From: Granulicella sp.
GTDB taxonomy: Bacteria > Acidobacteriota > Terriglobia > Terriglobales > Acidobacteriaceae
Direction of reading: 5' to 3'
Assembly (NCBI GenBank): GCA_025408425.1
Contig: JANXYX010000021.1
Location: 1 to 64,000, forward strand
Length of the DNA: 64,000 nucleotides
Every line of letters starts with the position of its first letter. Position 1 is the first letter of the stretch. A program made the position numbers and the translations under genes. This document shows positions 9,229 to 18,646 of this stretch, in pieces. The notes under the pieces were generated by a model that worked only from the letters and a program-made list of their open reading frames with translations, was not told the origin of the DNA and did no database searches.

Positions 9229-11025
9229 ATGGTAGAATCTCTGGATATGTTTAAGCGAATCTTCTGGCTAGTTTTATTGACGGTCGTATTTTTTAGTTGC
9301 GCCTCTGGCTGGAGTCAGGCGACTTCGGAGGTTATCGTAGAGCGGAATGTTGCGATGAAGACGCGCGATGGCGTAACTCTGCGTGCGAACATCTACCGTC
9401 CGGTCGGCGATCAGAAGCTCCCAGTGTTGTTGCAACGGACCCCCTATGACAAGGGTGGCGGAGAAGATTTTGGGAGGCTAGCCGCTTCGCGAGGTTACGT
9501 AGTGGTCATTCAGGACGTGCGCGGCCGATATGCCTCAGAGGGGGAGTGGTACCCCTTCAAGTATGAGAGTAATGACGGCTTCGATACGGTGGAATGGGCG
9601 GCCAACTTAACGAATTCTAACGGTAAAGTCGGAATGTTTGGCGGCTCCTATGTGGGGGCGACACAGATGCTGGCTGCGGTGAGCCGCCCACCTCATCTTG
9701 CCGGAATTTGTCCGGTAGTGACGGCAAGCAACTATCACGAGAATTGGACCTATCAGGGTGGGGCATTCGAACAGTGGTTTAACGAATCGTGGACTTCAGG
9801 TCTGGCTCAGGACACTTTCAACCGAGCAATCAGGCAGGGAAACAACGCGATGATCGGAAGCAAAGTACTTCCGTTGACTCAGTATCCCCTTTTCAATTTG
9901 GCGCTTCCTTCCGATGGCGCGGGTTTGACAAAGGAGTTTGCCCCGTACTTCCTGGATTGGCTGGCTCACCCGGAATACGACAACTATTGGAAGCAATGGT
10001 CAATCGAGGAGCTGTACGAGTCGATCCAGGTTCCGGCGCTTACTGTTGCGGCCTGGTACGACATCTTTCAAGGCGGTTCGCTGCGGAACTACGCAGGCCT
10101 CAAAGCTCACGCTGGCAATGAGACCGCTCGAAGAGAACAGCGGTTACTGGTTACGATCGGTGGTCATGCAGGCATCGGTAGAAAGATTGGAAACGTAGAT
10201 TTTGGTTCGGCAGCTGAGGAATATGACGAAAACACGTTGACGCTCGCGTGGTACGACTACCTGCTGCGCGGGCAACAGAACGAGTTTGCATCGGACAAGC
10301 GAGTCAAGATCTTTGTGATGGGCGAGAACAAGTGGCGCCTTGAGGATAGTTGGCCGCTGGATCGAGCCAAGGCGACCCGCTACTACTTAGAGTCGGCGGG
10401 GAAGGCGAACGGCCTCTCAGGAGATGGAGAGCTATCCGCCGAGCCCTCTAAGGCTAAGGTTCCAGATAACTATGTGTATGACCCGGCGCATCCGGTGCCG
10501 ACGGTGGGTGGTCCATTGTGCTGTGACAGCGAGCACCTTGCAGCTGGGCCCAAGGACCAGCGGGAGGTGGAGGGCCGCGCGGATGTGCTGGTTTATTCCA
10601 CCTCGCCTCTGGAACAGGATATGGAGGTGACTGGACCCGTAACGCTTGATTTGTATGCGAAGTCATCGGCAGTTGACACGGACTTCACTGCCAAGCTGGT
10701 GGATGTTTCTCCAGATGGATCCGCCCAGAATCTGACGGAAGGTATTTTACGGGCGCGCTACCGCGATTCTACGAAAGAGTCCAAGCCGATTGTGCCGGGG
10801 AAGATCTACGAGTACCGCATCGATCTGTGGTCGACGAGCAATGTGTTTCTCAAAGGGCACAAGATCCGACTTGAGGTAAGCAGCAGCAATTTTCCTCGGT
10901 TTGATCGAAACCTGAACAGCGGAAGAGGGGCGAGTATCAGCCAGGAAATCGTGAAGGCTACGAACACGATCTATCACGATGGAGACCACCCCTCCGCGCT
11001 TGTGCTGCCGGTGGTGCCGAGGTGA
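9229..11025 (+). CDS. secreted CocE/NonD-type hydrolase (peptidase S15 family)
   Basis: A protein of about 598 residues with a signal peptide (hydrophobic run after MFKRIFW, cleavage near GWSQA). It has the alpha/beta-hydrolase core of the X-Pro dipeptidyl-peptidase/cocaine-esterase family: YDKGGG, IQDVRGRYASEGEWYPF, and the nucleophile elbow GGSYVG. A jelly-roll C-terminal domain follows (DMEVTGPVTLDLYAKSSAVDTDF...VSSSNFPRFDRNLNS). The reaction is hydrolysis of an ester or amide; substrate unknown. GGGAG at 9216-9220 favours the ATG at 9229 over ATG 9214; ATG 9247 is another option. It is divergent from the GH127 gene, sharing the 109-base intergenic region. Confidence 0.88.
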   Translation: MVESLDMFKRIFWLVLLTVVFFSCASGWSQATSEVIVERNVAMKTRDGVTLRANIYRPVGDQKLPVLLQRTPYDKGGGEDFGRLAASRGYVVVIQDVRGRYASEGEWYPFKYESNDGFDTVEWAANLTNSNGKVGMFGGSYVGATQMLAAVSRPPHLAGICPVVTASNYHENWTYQGGAFEQWFNESWTSGLAQDTFNRAIRQGNNAMIGSKVLPLTQYPLFNLALPSDGAGLTKEFAPYFLDWLAHPEYDNYWKQWSIEELYESIQVPALTVAAWYDIFQGGSLRNYAGLKAHAGNETARREQRLLVTIGGHAGIGRKIGNVDFGSAAEEYDENTLTLAWYDYLLRGQQNEFASDKRVKIFVMGENKWRLEDSWPLDRAKATRYYLESAGKANGLSGDGELSAEPSKAKVPDNYVYDPAHPVPTVGGPLCCDSEHLAAGPKDQREVEGRADVLVYSTSPLEQDMEVTGPVTLDLYAKSSAVDTDFTAKLVDVSPDGSAQNLTEGILRARYRDSTKESKPIVPGKIYEYRIDLWSTSNVFLKGHKIRLEVSSSNFPRFDRNLNSGRGASISQEIVKATNTIYHDGDHPSALVLPVVPR

Positions 11026-11272
11026 ATTTTGGCTAGCGTATTAGCAGATAGGCTGGACTTGCGCACTGCTGTGTGTTGGTTGGAGTGATGAAGGGCGGGG
11101 TTCTCGGGGAAACTGCGCTTCAAACTGGATGGCCTGGAGAGACGAGTCTGCTGGGCGGCGAACGTCGAATCGTCCAATTCCTGATATCTATAAGTATTGA
11201 GGCCTGGACCCAGACCGGTTCGTTTTCAAGGATCTGCTGCACGACAGTCCAGTGGCCCGCGTGGAGGGCTTT

Positions 11273-12439
11273 GTGACGAGCGAATGGACTCCTGATTTTG
11301 TGGAGTGGATGCGGGCGGAGGCAGTTAAGGCTGGGTTCGACAGGGCCGGGGTGGCGTCTGTCGTCGCACCGGATGACGATGAGGAATCGTTGGATGCGGA
11401 GCGATTTACTGCATGGGTTGAGGCCGGTCGTGCAGGCGAGATGGAGTATCTGAAGCGAAGGAATGAGAGGGGTGTGCTGCTGAGAAGCGCGGTACAGGTG
11501 GTGTTTCCCTGGGCGCAGTCGGTGGTGGTGTGCGCGATGAACTATAACGCCGGTGGACCACTTTCCATTGAAGCGGCACCGGAGGGAGCGGGGTGGATTG
11601 GGCGCTATGCGTGGAGCGGCAGGTCGCGAGGCGGAGAGGGAGATGCAGGGGGCTTGTCTCCAACGGACTATCACGATGAGTTGCTGCTTCGGCTGCGGAG
11701 GATAGAAGAGACTTTGCGCGATTGTGTAGCGTGCGAGACACGGTGTTACGTTGATACGGGTCCACTTGTGGAGCGGACATTAGCAGCGCAGGCAGGAATC
11801 GGATGGATTGGGAAGAATACTTGCGTTCTGAATGAGAGTCTTGGATCGTGGCTTCTTCTAGGAGTGATCGTGACTTCGCTTCCAGTGGGGGGAGGCGGTG
11901 CGCTGGAGGTGGCGGCGGACCGATGCGGTAGCTGCACGCGGTGTATTGATGCGTGTCCAACGGGGGCACTGGTTGCACCACGGGAGATGGATGCATCGCG
12001 CTGTATTGCTTATCTGACGATTGAAAAGAAGGGCTTGATTGCGGAGGAGTTCCGTGAGGCGATGGGTCGCCAGATTTTTGGGTGCGATATTTGCCAGGAC
12101 GTGTGTCCTTGGAACCGGAGGTCTCCGATCGCTGTGCGCGAAGGAAGCCTGCCAAGGGCGGAGCTGATTAATCCAGCGCTGGAGTGGCTGGCAGGCATGG
12201 ATGCACAGGAGTTCCGGAGATGGTTCAAGGGGTCTCCGCTGGAGCGGACGCGGCGCAAGAGGCTACAGCGGAACGTCGCGATTGCGATGGGCAATAGCGG
12301 GGAGCGCCGGTTCCTGCCGCAATTAGAGAGTTGGGGCGCAGGAGATGACCCGGTACTGGCAGAGAGCGCGAAGTGGGCGGCGAACCAGATCCAGCACCGG
12401 CGCAGGGAAGAAGGATGTGCTGATGGTTTTTCGGGGTAG
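11273..12439 (+). CDS. queG: epoxyqueuosine reductase QueG
   Basis: About 388 residues. It carries out the last step of queuosine synthesis, reducing epoxyqueuosine in tRNA with cobalamin and two 4Fe-4S clusters. Visible motifs are YVDTGPLVERTLAAQAGIGWIGKN in the cobalamin domain, the first cluster CGSCTRCIDACPTGAL, and the second cluster CDICQDVCPWN. A C-terminal HEAT-like tail (RRKRLQRNVAIAMGNSG) follows. The frame opens with GTG at 11252, but GGAGG at 11263-11267 lies 5 bases before an in-frame GTG at 11273, which I prefer. It stands alone between two gaps. Cytoplasmic. Confidence 0.93.
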   Translation: MTSEWTPDFVEWMRAEAVKAGFDRAGVASVVAPDDDEESLDAERFTAWVEAGRAGEMEYLKRRNERGVLLRSAVQVVFPWAQSVVVCAMNYNAGGPLSIEAAPEGAGWIGRYAWSGRSRGGEGDAGGLSPTDYHDELLLRLRRIEETLRDCVACETRCYVDTGPLVERTLAAQAGIGWIGKNTCVLNESLGSWLLLGVIVTSLPVGGGGALEVAADRCGSCTRCIDACPTGALVAPREMDASRCIAYLTIEKKGLIAEEFREAMGRQIFGCDICQDVCPWNRRSPIAVREGSLPRAELINPALEWLAGMDAQEFRRWFKGSPLERTRRKRLQRNVAIAMGNSGERRFLPQLESWGAGDDPVLAESAKWAANQIQHRRREEGCADGFSG

Positions 12440-12532
12440 GAGCGAACTTCTTAGGGAGTCGTATGTAGGAAGGTGCTACCTGCTAGCATCGATTGCAGGC
12501 TCTGGATCGCTCGCCGATCTACATCATTGTCT

Positions 12533-13468
12533 ATGCTTACTATACTTCCGAAAAAGGGCAACACCGTAGAGCCAGAGAAGACTGGGTCGGCAGTCGTGCC
12601 GATCGAAGAGTTGTCTGCGGCCGCGCTGCCTTATGGGCTTTGGGCGCAGATGGTGGCGCTGGCTCGGTATATGGCGAAGACTGAGGTGCATACTTATGCG
12701 TTTAGTGTGGCGGCGAATGCGATTCTCTCTTTATTCCCGTTTATTGTGCTGTTGCTGACGTTGTGCCGCCGGGTGCTGCACTCGCACTCAATGGAAGATG
12801 TTGTGGGGGACATGATGCGAAGCTTTCTACCCACTGGCCAGGATTTTGTGATGCGAAATATGCAGATGCTGGCTCACCCAAGGAAAGGCACGCAGGTGTT
12901 TTCGCTGGTAATGCTGTTGGTTAGTTCCACAGGAGTTTTTCTGCCTTTGGAGGTTGCACTGAATGCAGTGTGGGGTGTGAAGAGGAACCGATCTTATCTG
13001 CATAATCAGGCAGTTTCGCTGGGGCTGGCGTTCGCGGTGGGCGGACTTGCGATGGCTTCGGTCGCATTTACGGCAGGACAGAAGACACTGCTGTCGTGGG
13101 TATTTCTGGGGCACACGCAGAATATCTTTTATGAGTTCGCTGCACATTTTGCGATGAAGTTTTTCGCAGTGCTATCAAGTATCTTGCTGTTCTTTCTCAT
13201 TTACTGGGTCTTGCCGTTCCGTAAGGTTCCGGCCCGCGCTGTTCTGCCGACGGCAATCGTAATTGGACTGTTGTGGGAGGTGGCGAAGTATGCGTATATG
13301 CTGGCGCTGCCGTGGCTGGACTTCCAGGCGGTCTATGGGCCATTTTATATTTCTGTTGGGTTGATGATGTGGGCATTTCTGTCTGGACTTCTGCTGTTGG
13401 CGGGAGCTCATTTTTCGGCGACGCGTTACACACTGCGTCTGGCCCGCGAGGCGGAGCAGGAAGGATAG
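12533..13468 (+). CDS. YihY/BrkB family membrane protein
   Basis: About 311 residues with about six membrane segments. The opening has HTYAFSVAANAILSLFPF, the typical YihY/virulence-factor-BrkB signature (formerly called RNase BN). The later helices include the family WVLPFRKVP region. Its biochemical role is unknown; the RNase label is an old misassignment. The start is uncertain: ATG at 12533 has no clear ribosome site, and a GTG at 12473 is in frame. Its stop codon is immediately followed by the ATG of the SpoIIE-type phosphatase gene, so the two are almost certainly translated together. Confidence 0.85.
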   Translation: MLTILPKKGNTVEPEKTGSAVVPIEELSAAALPYGLWAQMVALARYMAKTEVHTYAFSVAANAILSLFPFIVLLLTLCRRVLHSHSMEDVVGDMMRSFLPTGQDFVMRNMQMLAHPRKGTQVFSLVMLLVSSTGVFLPLEVALNAVWGVKRNRSYLHNQAVSLGLAFAVGGLAMASVAFTAGQKTLLSWVFLGHTQNIFYEFAAHFAMKFFAVLSSILLFFLIYWVLPFRKVPARAVLPTAIVIGLLWEVAKYAYMLALPWLDFQAVYGPFYISVGLMMWAFLSGLLLLAGAHFSATRYTLRLAREAEQEG

Positions 13469-15718
13469 ATGGTGACAGGAAACCAGATCGACGCGGGGAG
13501 ATCGGGATTGCTGCGCTGGCGGCCCCCGACGGGTCTGGCAGGTGCGGCCTTCTGGTTGGGGGTTTGGTTTTGCCTGCTTTGGCTGCTGCGGATGATTCCG
13601 GGCGGGGTAGGGAGTTTTAGCGGTTTTTTACAGATACTGGCAGGGATAGCGCTGGTTGTGGTGACGATTCCTCTGCTGTGGCAACTGGTTCGGCGGCACA
13701 TGCTGTGGAGTCTTCGTAACAAGCTGGTTTTGACGTATTTGCTGATCGGTGGGGCGCCAGTGGTGCTCTTTGTGACGCTGGTGACGGTATCGGCTTACAT
13801 TGCGGCGGGGCAGTTTGCGATTCATCTGGCGGATACACGTCTGCAAGCAGAGTTGAACCAGATGATTGGAGAGAATGGACATCGAGGTTCAACTACAGCC
13901 AGGCTGATAGAGGAAAAAGTTCGCATAGAGCCGCCTCCCGCGGCTGATATTGAAGCGGCGCGGACAGCAGCGGCTGATGTTCCGCGCCTGCGGCTGCATC
14001 GCTCGACGGTGGCGTTCATGGACGGTGTGCCTTACGATCTTGGGCCGATGACGAGCAATACTGGAAAGACACCATTTGGCCTGCCGCCGTGGGCTACCCA
14101 ACTGGGCAGGAACGATTTTCAAGGTTTAGTGCTGGACAACGATGAACTCTACCTTGTGGCAGTCCACCAGCAGCGGCTAAGGGATGGGCGCATGTTCAGC
14201 CTGATGACGAGTCTGCCTGTAGATGCAGAGGTGATGGATATGATCGCCGATGGGTTGGGACGGGCTGGCTTGCTGCCCCAGAGAGCAGGAAAGAACGCAG
14301 AGGCGGGACAAGGTGTGAGTTCAAGTACGGCACTGCAAGAAGGCGCTGTCCCGGCAGCCTCCAGTGCAACCGCCACATCGCGCAATGCAACCCAAAGAAG
14401 GTCAAGCGCACGTGGGGCCAGGAAAGGCTTTATCTATGGCGGAAGCGAGCCAGCGGGTGTGAATATTGCTGACATCCGTGTGGCTTTTATATCGACAATC
14501 ACGATAACGGACTGGGATACGGGTGAGCCCGATAACATTTTAATTGAGGTTGATTCGCGGCCATCACTGCTGTACCGGCAGCTATTTGGCGGGTCGCTGG
14601 GTGGAATCGTAACCAACACGATCCTGATTGGGCTGGTACTGCTTTGTGTGGTGTGTGCGTTGCTTGAAGCGCTAGCACTGGTGATGGCGTTCCGTGTTAG
14701 CCGTACGATTACTGCTTCGGTTGCGGATTTGTATGAGGCGACGCAGCGGATTGATCGCGGGGAGTTCAACTATCGAATCGGAGTGAAGCGCGACGATCAA
14801 CTGGCGGAACTGAGCCGATCGTTCAACCGTATGACTGGATCGCTGCAGCGGTTGCTGGTGGAGCAGAAGGAGAAGGAGCGGCTTCAGAACGAGCTTTCGA
14901 TTGCGCAGGAGGTGCAGGCAAACCTATTCCCACGTCTGGCTTGCGATCTGCCGTCGCTACAGTTGCATGGAGTGTGCCGTCCGGCGCGGTCGGTCAGCGG
15001 GGACTACTATGATTTTCTGGTGTTTCACGAGGAAGCCCATGATGGGCAGCCAAGCCGACGCGAGACTGGTGTCGGCATTGCGCTTGGCGATATCAGTGGC
15101 AAGGGGATTTCAGCGGCACTGCTGATGGCTACTTTGCACTCGGCGGTTCGAGCGTACCGGTTTGCGAGTGAGGAATTGGTTTATAGCGAATCGAGCTTTG
15201 CAGGCCTGACGGCGAGCCGTGAAGAGTTCGGAATGGATTGTGATGGGTTGTTTGAGTCGCCGGGCCGTATTCTTTCGCTGCTGAATCGGCACCTGTATCG
15301 CAGTACGCAGCCGGAGAAGTACGCCACGTTGTTTCTCGGTCACTACAACGCGAAGTCTTCCGTACTGACTTATTCGAATGCGGGGCAGCTGCCTCCACTG
15401 GTGCTGGGACGGGATGGCAGCATCCGCAGGCTAGACCGTGGGGGGACAGTAGTGGGTTTGATGGACGGGATGCACTACGAGGAGGATCGGGTTCAGATGC
15501 GGTCTGGAGACATTCTGGTGGCTTACTCCGATGGTGTGACGGAGCCGGAGAATGACTTTGGTGAGTTTGGTGAGGAGCGACTAATGGAGGTGGTGCGTCG
15601 GTATCGCGACCAGCCTCTGCATGTGATTTCCGCCCAGGTGATGCTGGCGTTGGACACATGGATCGGTGCCGAGGAACAGCCGGACGACATTACGCTGGTG
15701 TTGGCGCGACAGGTTTAG
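13469..15718 (+). CDS. membrane PP2C/SpoIIE-type serine phosphatase with HAMP domain
   Basis: A 749-residue protein. Two membrane segments lie near the N-terminus (about 25-45 and 55-75), a third near 90-110, and another at about 385-410. Between the last two is a roughly 270-residue putative extracytoplasmic sensor region. A HAMP domain follows (RVSRTITASVADLYEATQRI), then a short coiled coil (QKEKERLQNELSIAQEVQ), then the RsbU/SpoIIE phosphatase domain. Metal-binding aspartates are in GDISGKG, YSDGVTEPEN and QPDDITLV. Such proteins dephosphorylate anti-anti-sigma factors in partner-switching stress pathways. No anti-sigma or STAS gene is present nearby, so the target is unknown. The start ATG directly abuts the YihY stop, and GAAGG precedes it. 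Confidence 0.92.
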   Translation: MVTGNQIDAGRSGLLRWRPPTGLAGAAFWLGVWFCLLWLLRMIPGGVGSFSGFLQILAGIALVVVTIPLLWQLVRRHMLWSLRNKLVLTYLLIGGAPVVLFVTLVTVSAYIAAGQFAIHLADTRLQAELNQMIGENGHRGSTTARLIEEKVRIEPPPAADIEAARTAAADVPRLRLHRSTVAFMDGVPYDLGPMTSNTGKTPFGLPPWATQLGRNDFQGLVLDNDELYLVAVHQQRLRDGRMFSLMTSLPVDAEVMDMIADGLGRAGLLPQRAGKNAEAGQGVSSSTALQEGAVPAASSATATSRNATQRRSSARGARKGFIYGGSEPAGVNIADIRVAFISTITITDWDTGEPDNILIEVDSRPSLLYRQLFGGSLGGIVTNTILIGLVLLCVVCALLEALALVMAFRVSRTITASVADLYEATQRIDRGEFNYRIGVKRDDQLAELSRSFNRMTGSLQRLLVEQKEKERLQNELSIAQEVQANLFPRLACDLPSLQLHGVCRPARSVSGDYYDFLVFHEEAHDGQPSRRETGVGIALGDISGKGISAALLMATLHSAVRAYRFASEELVYSESSFAGLTASREEFGMDCDGLFESPGRILSLLNRHLYRSTQPEKYATLFLGHYNAKSSVLTYSNAGQLPPLVLGRDGSIRRLDRGGTVVGLMDGMHYEEDRVQMRSGDILVAYSDGVTEPENDFGEFGEERLMEVVRRYRDQPLHVISAQVMLALDTWIGAEEQPDDITLVLARQV

Positions 15719-15733
15719 GACTAGTGGTGGAGT

Positions 15734-16999
15734 CTAAGGCTTTACGTTGAGTGCCTTGACGACGATTGCGTTAGGAGAGCTGCCCGCGGGCAGAATCGTA
15801 AAGAGAGTCGCGCCGGGGTTGCTTTGGGTGCGGATGACAGCGACATCGCCGGAATGAGAGTCTGCGACGAGGAGAAGGTGCTCGTCAGCGGAGAATGCCA
15901 GGGCGTCGGGAGCAGAGCCGGTATGGATACTGGTGATCAGCCTGCCGTCGTCGATGCTCCAGAGGCTGATAGAGTCGGCGCCGAAGTTAGAGATGTAGAG
16001 GGAGCTGTTGTCGCTGGCGACGATGGCTCGAACGGGCTTGTTGCCGATGGTATAAGTGCCGCTGACTTCGTTGGTCCAGGTGGAAATTTCAGAGATGCTG
16101 TCGGAACCGAAGTTGGAGGAAAAGACCTCCCCCGTGTCCGGCTTCATCGCGAGATGGACGGGATTGAGACCGACATCGAGGAAGGCAAGGAGATGGTCCG
16201 TGGTGAGCGACGAGTCCTGCTTGGCGGCCCAAGAGTCGGCAGCAGCGGACAGACTGATCGCCATGACCTGATGACCGGCTGAGCAGGCGATGAATGCCTT
16301 TGACGAGTCGCGGAGAATCACTGCGTCGGTTGCTCCGGGACAACCGGAGAAAGCGGAACGGAGGCGCAGTATCTGGGGTCCGGAGGCGTTAGGTTGGTAG
16401 GGCGCGACGCTGAAGATAGAGACGCTGCCGCTGCCGCGGTTGGTTACGACCAGAGAGCGCATGTCGGAGGAGATGATGGCGATCCCAGGCTGTTCTCCAG
16501 TACCGGCGACGGCTATTTCGCGGCGGCGGTCGAGATCAAGGACACTGACGGTGTTCGAGCCTGAGTTGGCTACATAGGCCCTATGGCCGGAAGGCTCCAC
16601 GCTGATGAAGTAGGGAAGGCGATGAACGGGGATGGTGGCGACGACACGATTGGATTCGGCGTCAATGACAGAAACCGAACCAGATTGGGTGTTGACGACG
16701 TAGACTTCATTGCGAACTGGATTGGTGGCAAGGCCAGTGGGATTGCCACCGACCTGGATGGTACGGTCCTGACGCAGATATACGAGGTCGAGGACACTAA
16801 CGGTGTTTGACCCGCCGTTGCTGACGTAGGCGTACTCGCGATAGCCGCTTGGAACATCAGGGAAGTTGTTGCGATGGCAGCCCGAGGTGAACGTGAGGGC
16901 GGCAGTGATCGCGAAAGCGCTGAAGCGAGATAAGTGGAATTGCGATCGAAGAAAGGTTGGCACTGCTGCGAGTCTATCGGTGAGATTGTAGTGCTGCAA
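15734..16999 (-). CDS. YVTN/YncE-type beta-propeller protein, probable lipoprotein
   Basis: 421 residues. An N-terminal hydrophobic stretch is followed by TSGC (about residue 41), a plausible lipoprotein cleavage site. The rest consists of about seven repeats of the YVTN type, for example YAYVSNGGSNTVSVLDL, VYVVNTQSGSVSVIDAESNRVV and AYVANSGSNTVSVLDLDRR. These fold into a beta-propeller. Such proteins are extracytoplasmic and usually of unknown function. It follows the ccm operon on the same strand, 38 bases after ccmD, and may be read through with it. A role in the periplasm near cytochrome maturation is only a guess from position. Confidence 0.85.
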   Translation of the reverse strand: MQHYNLTDRLAAVPTFLRSQFHLSRFSAFAITAALTFTSGCHRNNFPDVPSGYREYAYVSNGGSNTVSVLDLVYLRQDRTIQVGGNPTGLATNPVRNEVYVVNTQSGSVSVIDAESNRVVATIPVHRLPYFISVEPSGHRAYVANSGSNTVSVLDLDRRREIAVAGTGEQPGIAIISSDMRSLVVTNRGSGSVSIFSVAPYQPNASGPQILRLRSAFSGCPGATDAVILRDSSKAFIACSAGHQVMAISLSAAADSWAAKQDSSLTTDHLLAFLDVGLNPVHLAMKPDTGEVFSSNFGSDSISEISTWTNEVSGTYTIGNKPVRAIVASDNSSLYISNFGADSISLWSIDDGRLITSIHTGSAPDALAFSADEHLLLVADSHSGDVAVIRTQSNPGATLFTILPAGSSPNAIVVKALNVKP

Positions 17000-17037
17000 G
17001 CGGTTGGGCAGGAGTTTGAGTATTTAGCAGTGTGTGC

Positions 17038-17184
17038 CTAGGCGCGAGGGGGCTTGGTGCGGACCCAGTTCCAGGCGATCCAGCTTGCGTAGCCAATCTG
17101 AATCGTGAGGACGAGCGCGTAGGCGATCGGGAGGTCTTTGAGTGTTGGATCGAAGAATGCATGCAGAAATGAGTGCCAGGTCAT
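17038..17184 (-). CDS. ccmD: small CcmD-like membrane protein
   Basis: 48 residues, starting at the ATG 17184-17182. GGAGA lies 6-7 bases upstream. One membrane helix (about residues 19-37, LPIAYALVLTIQIGYASWIAW) is followed by a short basic tail (NWVRTKPPRA). CcmD is a single-span peptide that stabilises the CcmC-CcmE complex and helps release haem-loaded CcmE. Sequence conservation in CcmD is poor, so the call rests on size, topology and its place 20 bases after ccmC. Confidence 0.75.
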   Translation of the reverse strand: MTWHSFLHAFFDPTLKDLPIAYALVLTIQIGYASWIAWNWVRTKPPRA

Positions 17185-17204
17185 TGCGGAATCTCCAGTG
17201 AGGC

Positions 17205-17930
17205 TTAGATGGTTCGGAGGGCTGCTTCCTGTTCGGCGATCTGACGACGGCGTTCGAGGGCGAAGCGAAAGAGCAGGATAAAGATGCCCCACATGGCCCA
17301 ACCGGCGACGTTCCACAAGAAGGCAGGATAAAGACTGGGATCAAGACCTGAGTCAGCACCTCCGCCGAAGACTGGCGAGGGATGCTGCGTGCGCCACCAG
17401 CGAATCGACATGTAGACGATGGGAACATCGACTGCCGCGAAGATGGAGAGAACGGCTGCGAGCGCGCTGGTCTGGCCGCTGGCGCTGCCGGCCGAGGTGA
17501 ATCGGCGGGTAAGGAGGTAGCTGACGTACAGGAGCCAGAGGATGAAGTAGGTGGTGAGGCGCGCATCCCACGTCCACCAGATGCCCCAGACGGGCTTGGC
17601 CCAGAGCATGCCAGTCATGAGACCTACACTAGTGTAGAGGACGGTGACTTCGGCAGAAGCCAGAGCCAAAGCATCTGCTGTGAGAGCGCTTAGGGGGTTC
17701 CGGCTGCGAAAGTAAAGGTACGCAAGCGATGCCAGGAGATTGACGTAGGGAAACACCAGGCCGAAGATCGCGAACGGGACGTGGTAGTAGAAGATGCGCT
17801 GAACGTCTCCCATAGTCGCTTCGGTGGGAGCCAAGAAGATGGCTTGACGGAAGGCGATTGCCATGACCACCAGTGTTGCAGTGAACCAGAGCCAGGCTGC
17901 ATTGCGGATCAGTTGGGTGCGCTGGGCCAT
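17205..17930 (-). CDS. ccmC: haem exporter protein CcmC
   Basis: 241 residues, six predicted membrane helices. The tryptophan-rich haem-handling motif VWGIWWTWDARLT is present, and two histidines flank it (YYHVPFAIF near 49 and a later one in the WRTQHPSP loop). CcmC presents haem to CcmE on the periplasmic side of the membrane. The 241-residue length fits CcmC and not the larger CcmF. It sits between ccmB and ccmD with 26 and 20 bases to its neighbours. Confidence 0.9.
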   Translation of the reverse strand: MAQRTQLIRNAAWLWFTATLVVMAIAFRQAIFLAPTEATMGDVQRIFYYHVPFAIFGLVFPYVNLLASLAYLYFRSRNPLSALTADALALASAEVTVLYTSVGLMTGMLWAKPVWGIWWTWDARLTTYFILWLLYVSYLLTRRFTSAGSASGQTSALAAVLSIFAAVDVPIVYMSIRWWRTQHPSPVFGGGADSGLDPSLYPAFLWNVAGWAMWGIFILLFRFALERRRQIAEQEAALRTI

Positions 17931-17956
17931 AGTCTCTATTTTACAGCGAAAATTGC

Positions 17957-18646
17957 TTACTCGGCGTGAAGGATGGTTTCAAAGAGCAGGATACAGATGG
18001 TGGTGAAGATGACGTCGTATGCGCCCAGTTGTCGTATCCACAGATTGATCTGGATGGGGTCAAGATCTCCGGTGAGGATGCCTGTTGTGGCTTGAACCAT
18101 GGCCAGGAGCGCGGGCAGGGAGACGGGCAGGAGAAGCAAGGGGAGGAGTAACTCGCGGTTTCGTGTGCGTAGGCCAAGGGCTGCGAAGAAGGTTCCATTG
18201 ACGACGAGTGCCCAGGTGCCAAGGGGCATGACGAGGGCGAGCAGCCAAGTGTTTCCTAGTGGGTGCAGGTTGTAAAAGATGATGAAGATGGGAGCGAGCA
18301 CCACCTCTACGGCCATCACAAATAAAAGGTTAGCGAGGGCTTTGCCCAGGAAGAGGGCGGAGGCGGGCGACGGGGCCATGCGCTGGGCGTCGAGAACCTG
18401 ATTGCGTTGCTCACGGGTCCAGGACTGGTTGAGGGCTGTGACAGATGCAAAGAGGATAGCAACCCAGATAACTCCGCCGGAGATCTGCCGGGCGGTGGTG
18501 GGGTAGCCGGTGGGATCGAAGGCGAGGGAGAATACGGCGACGATCAGCAGGGCAAAGAAGAGCATGCCGTTGATAGAGTCGCGCGAGCGCCACTCCAGGC
18601 GGAGGTCTTTGCGGAGGTGACTAAGTACGTGCTGGATGTATTTCAT
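17957..18646 (-). CDS. ccmB: haem ABC exporter permease CcmB
   Basis: 229 residues with six hydrophobic segments. The N-terminal LRKDLRLEWRSRDSINGMLFFALLIV and the LNQSWTREQRNQVLDAQRMAPSP cytoplasmic loop are characteristic of CcmB. It forms the membrane part of the CcmAB complex, which uses ATP to release holo-CcmE from CcmC. Its start overlaps the ybaK stop by 4 bases, so translation is coupled. ccmC follows after 26 bases. Confidence 0.9.
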   Translation of the reverse strand: MKYIQHVLSHLRKDLRLEWRSRDSINGMLFFALLIVAVFSLAFDPTGYPTTARQISGGVIWVAILFASVTALNQSWTREQRNQVLDAQRMAPSPASALFLGKALANLLFVMAVEVVLAPIFIIFYNLHPLGNTWLLALVMPLGTWALVVNGTFFAALGLRTRNRELLLPLLLLPVSLPALLAMVQATTGILTGDLDPIQINLWIRQLGAYDVIFTTICILLFETILHAE

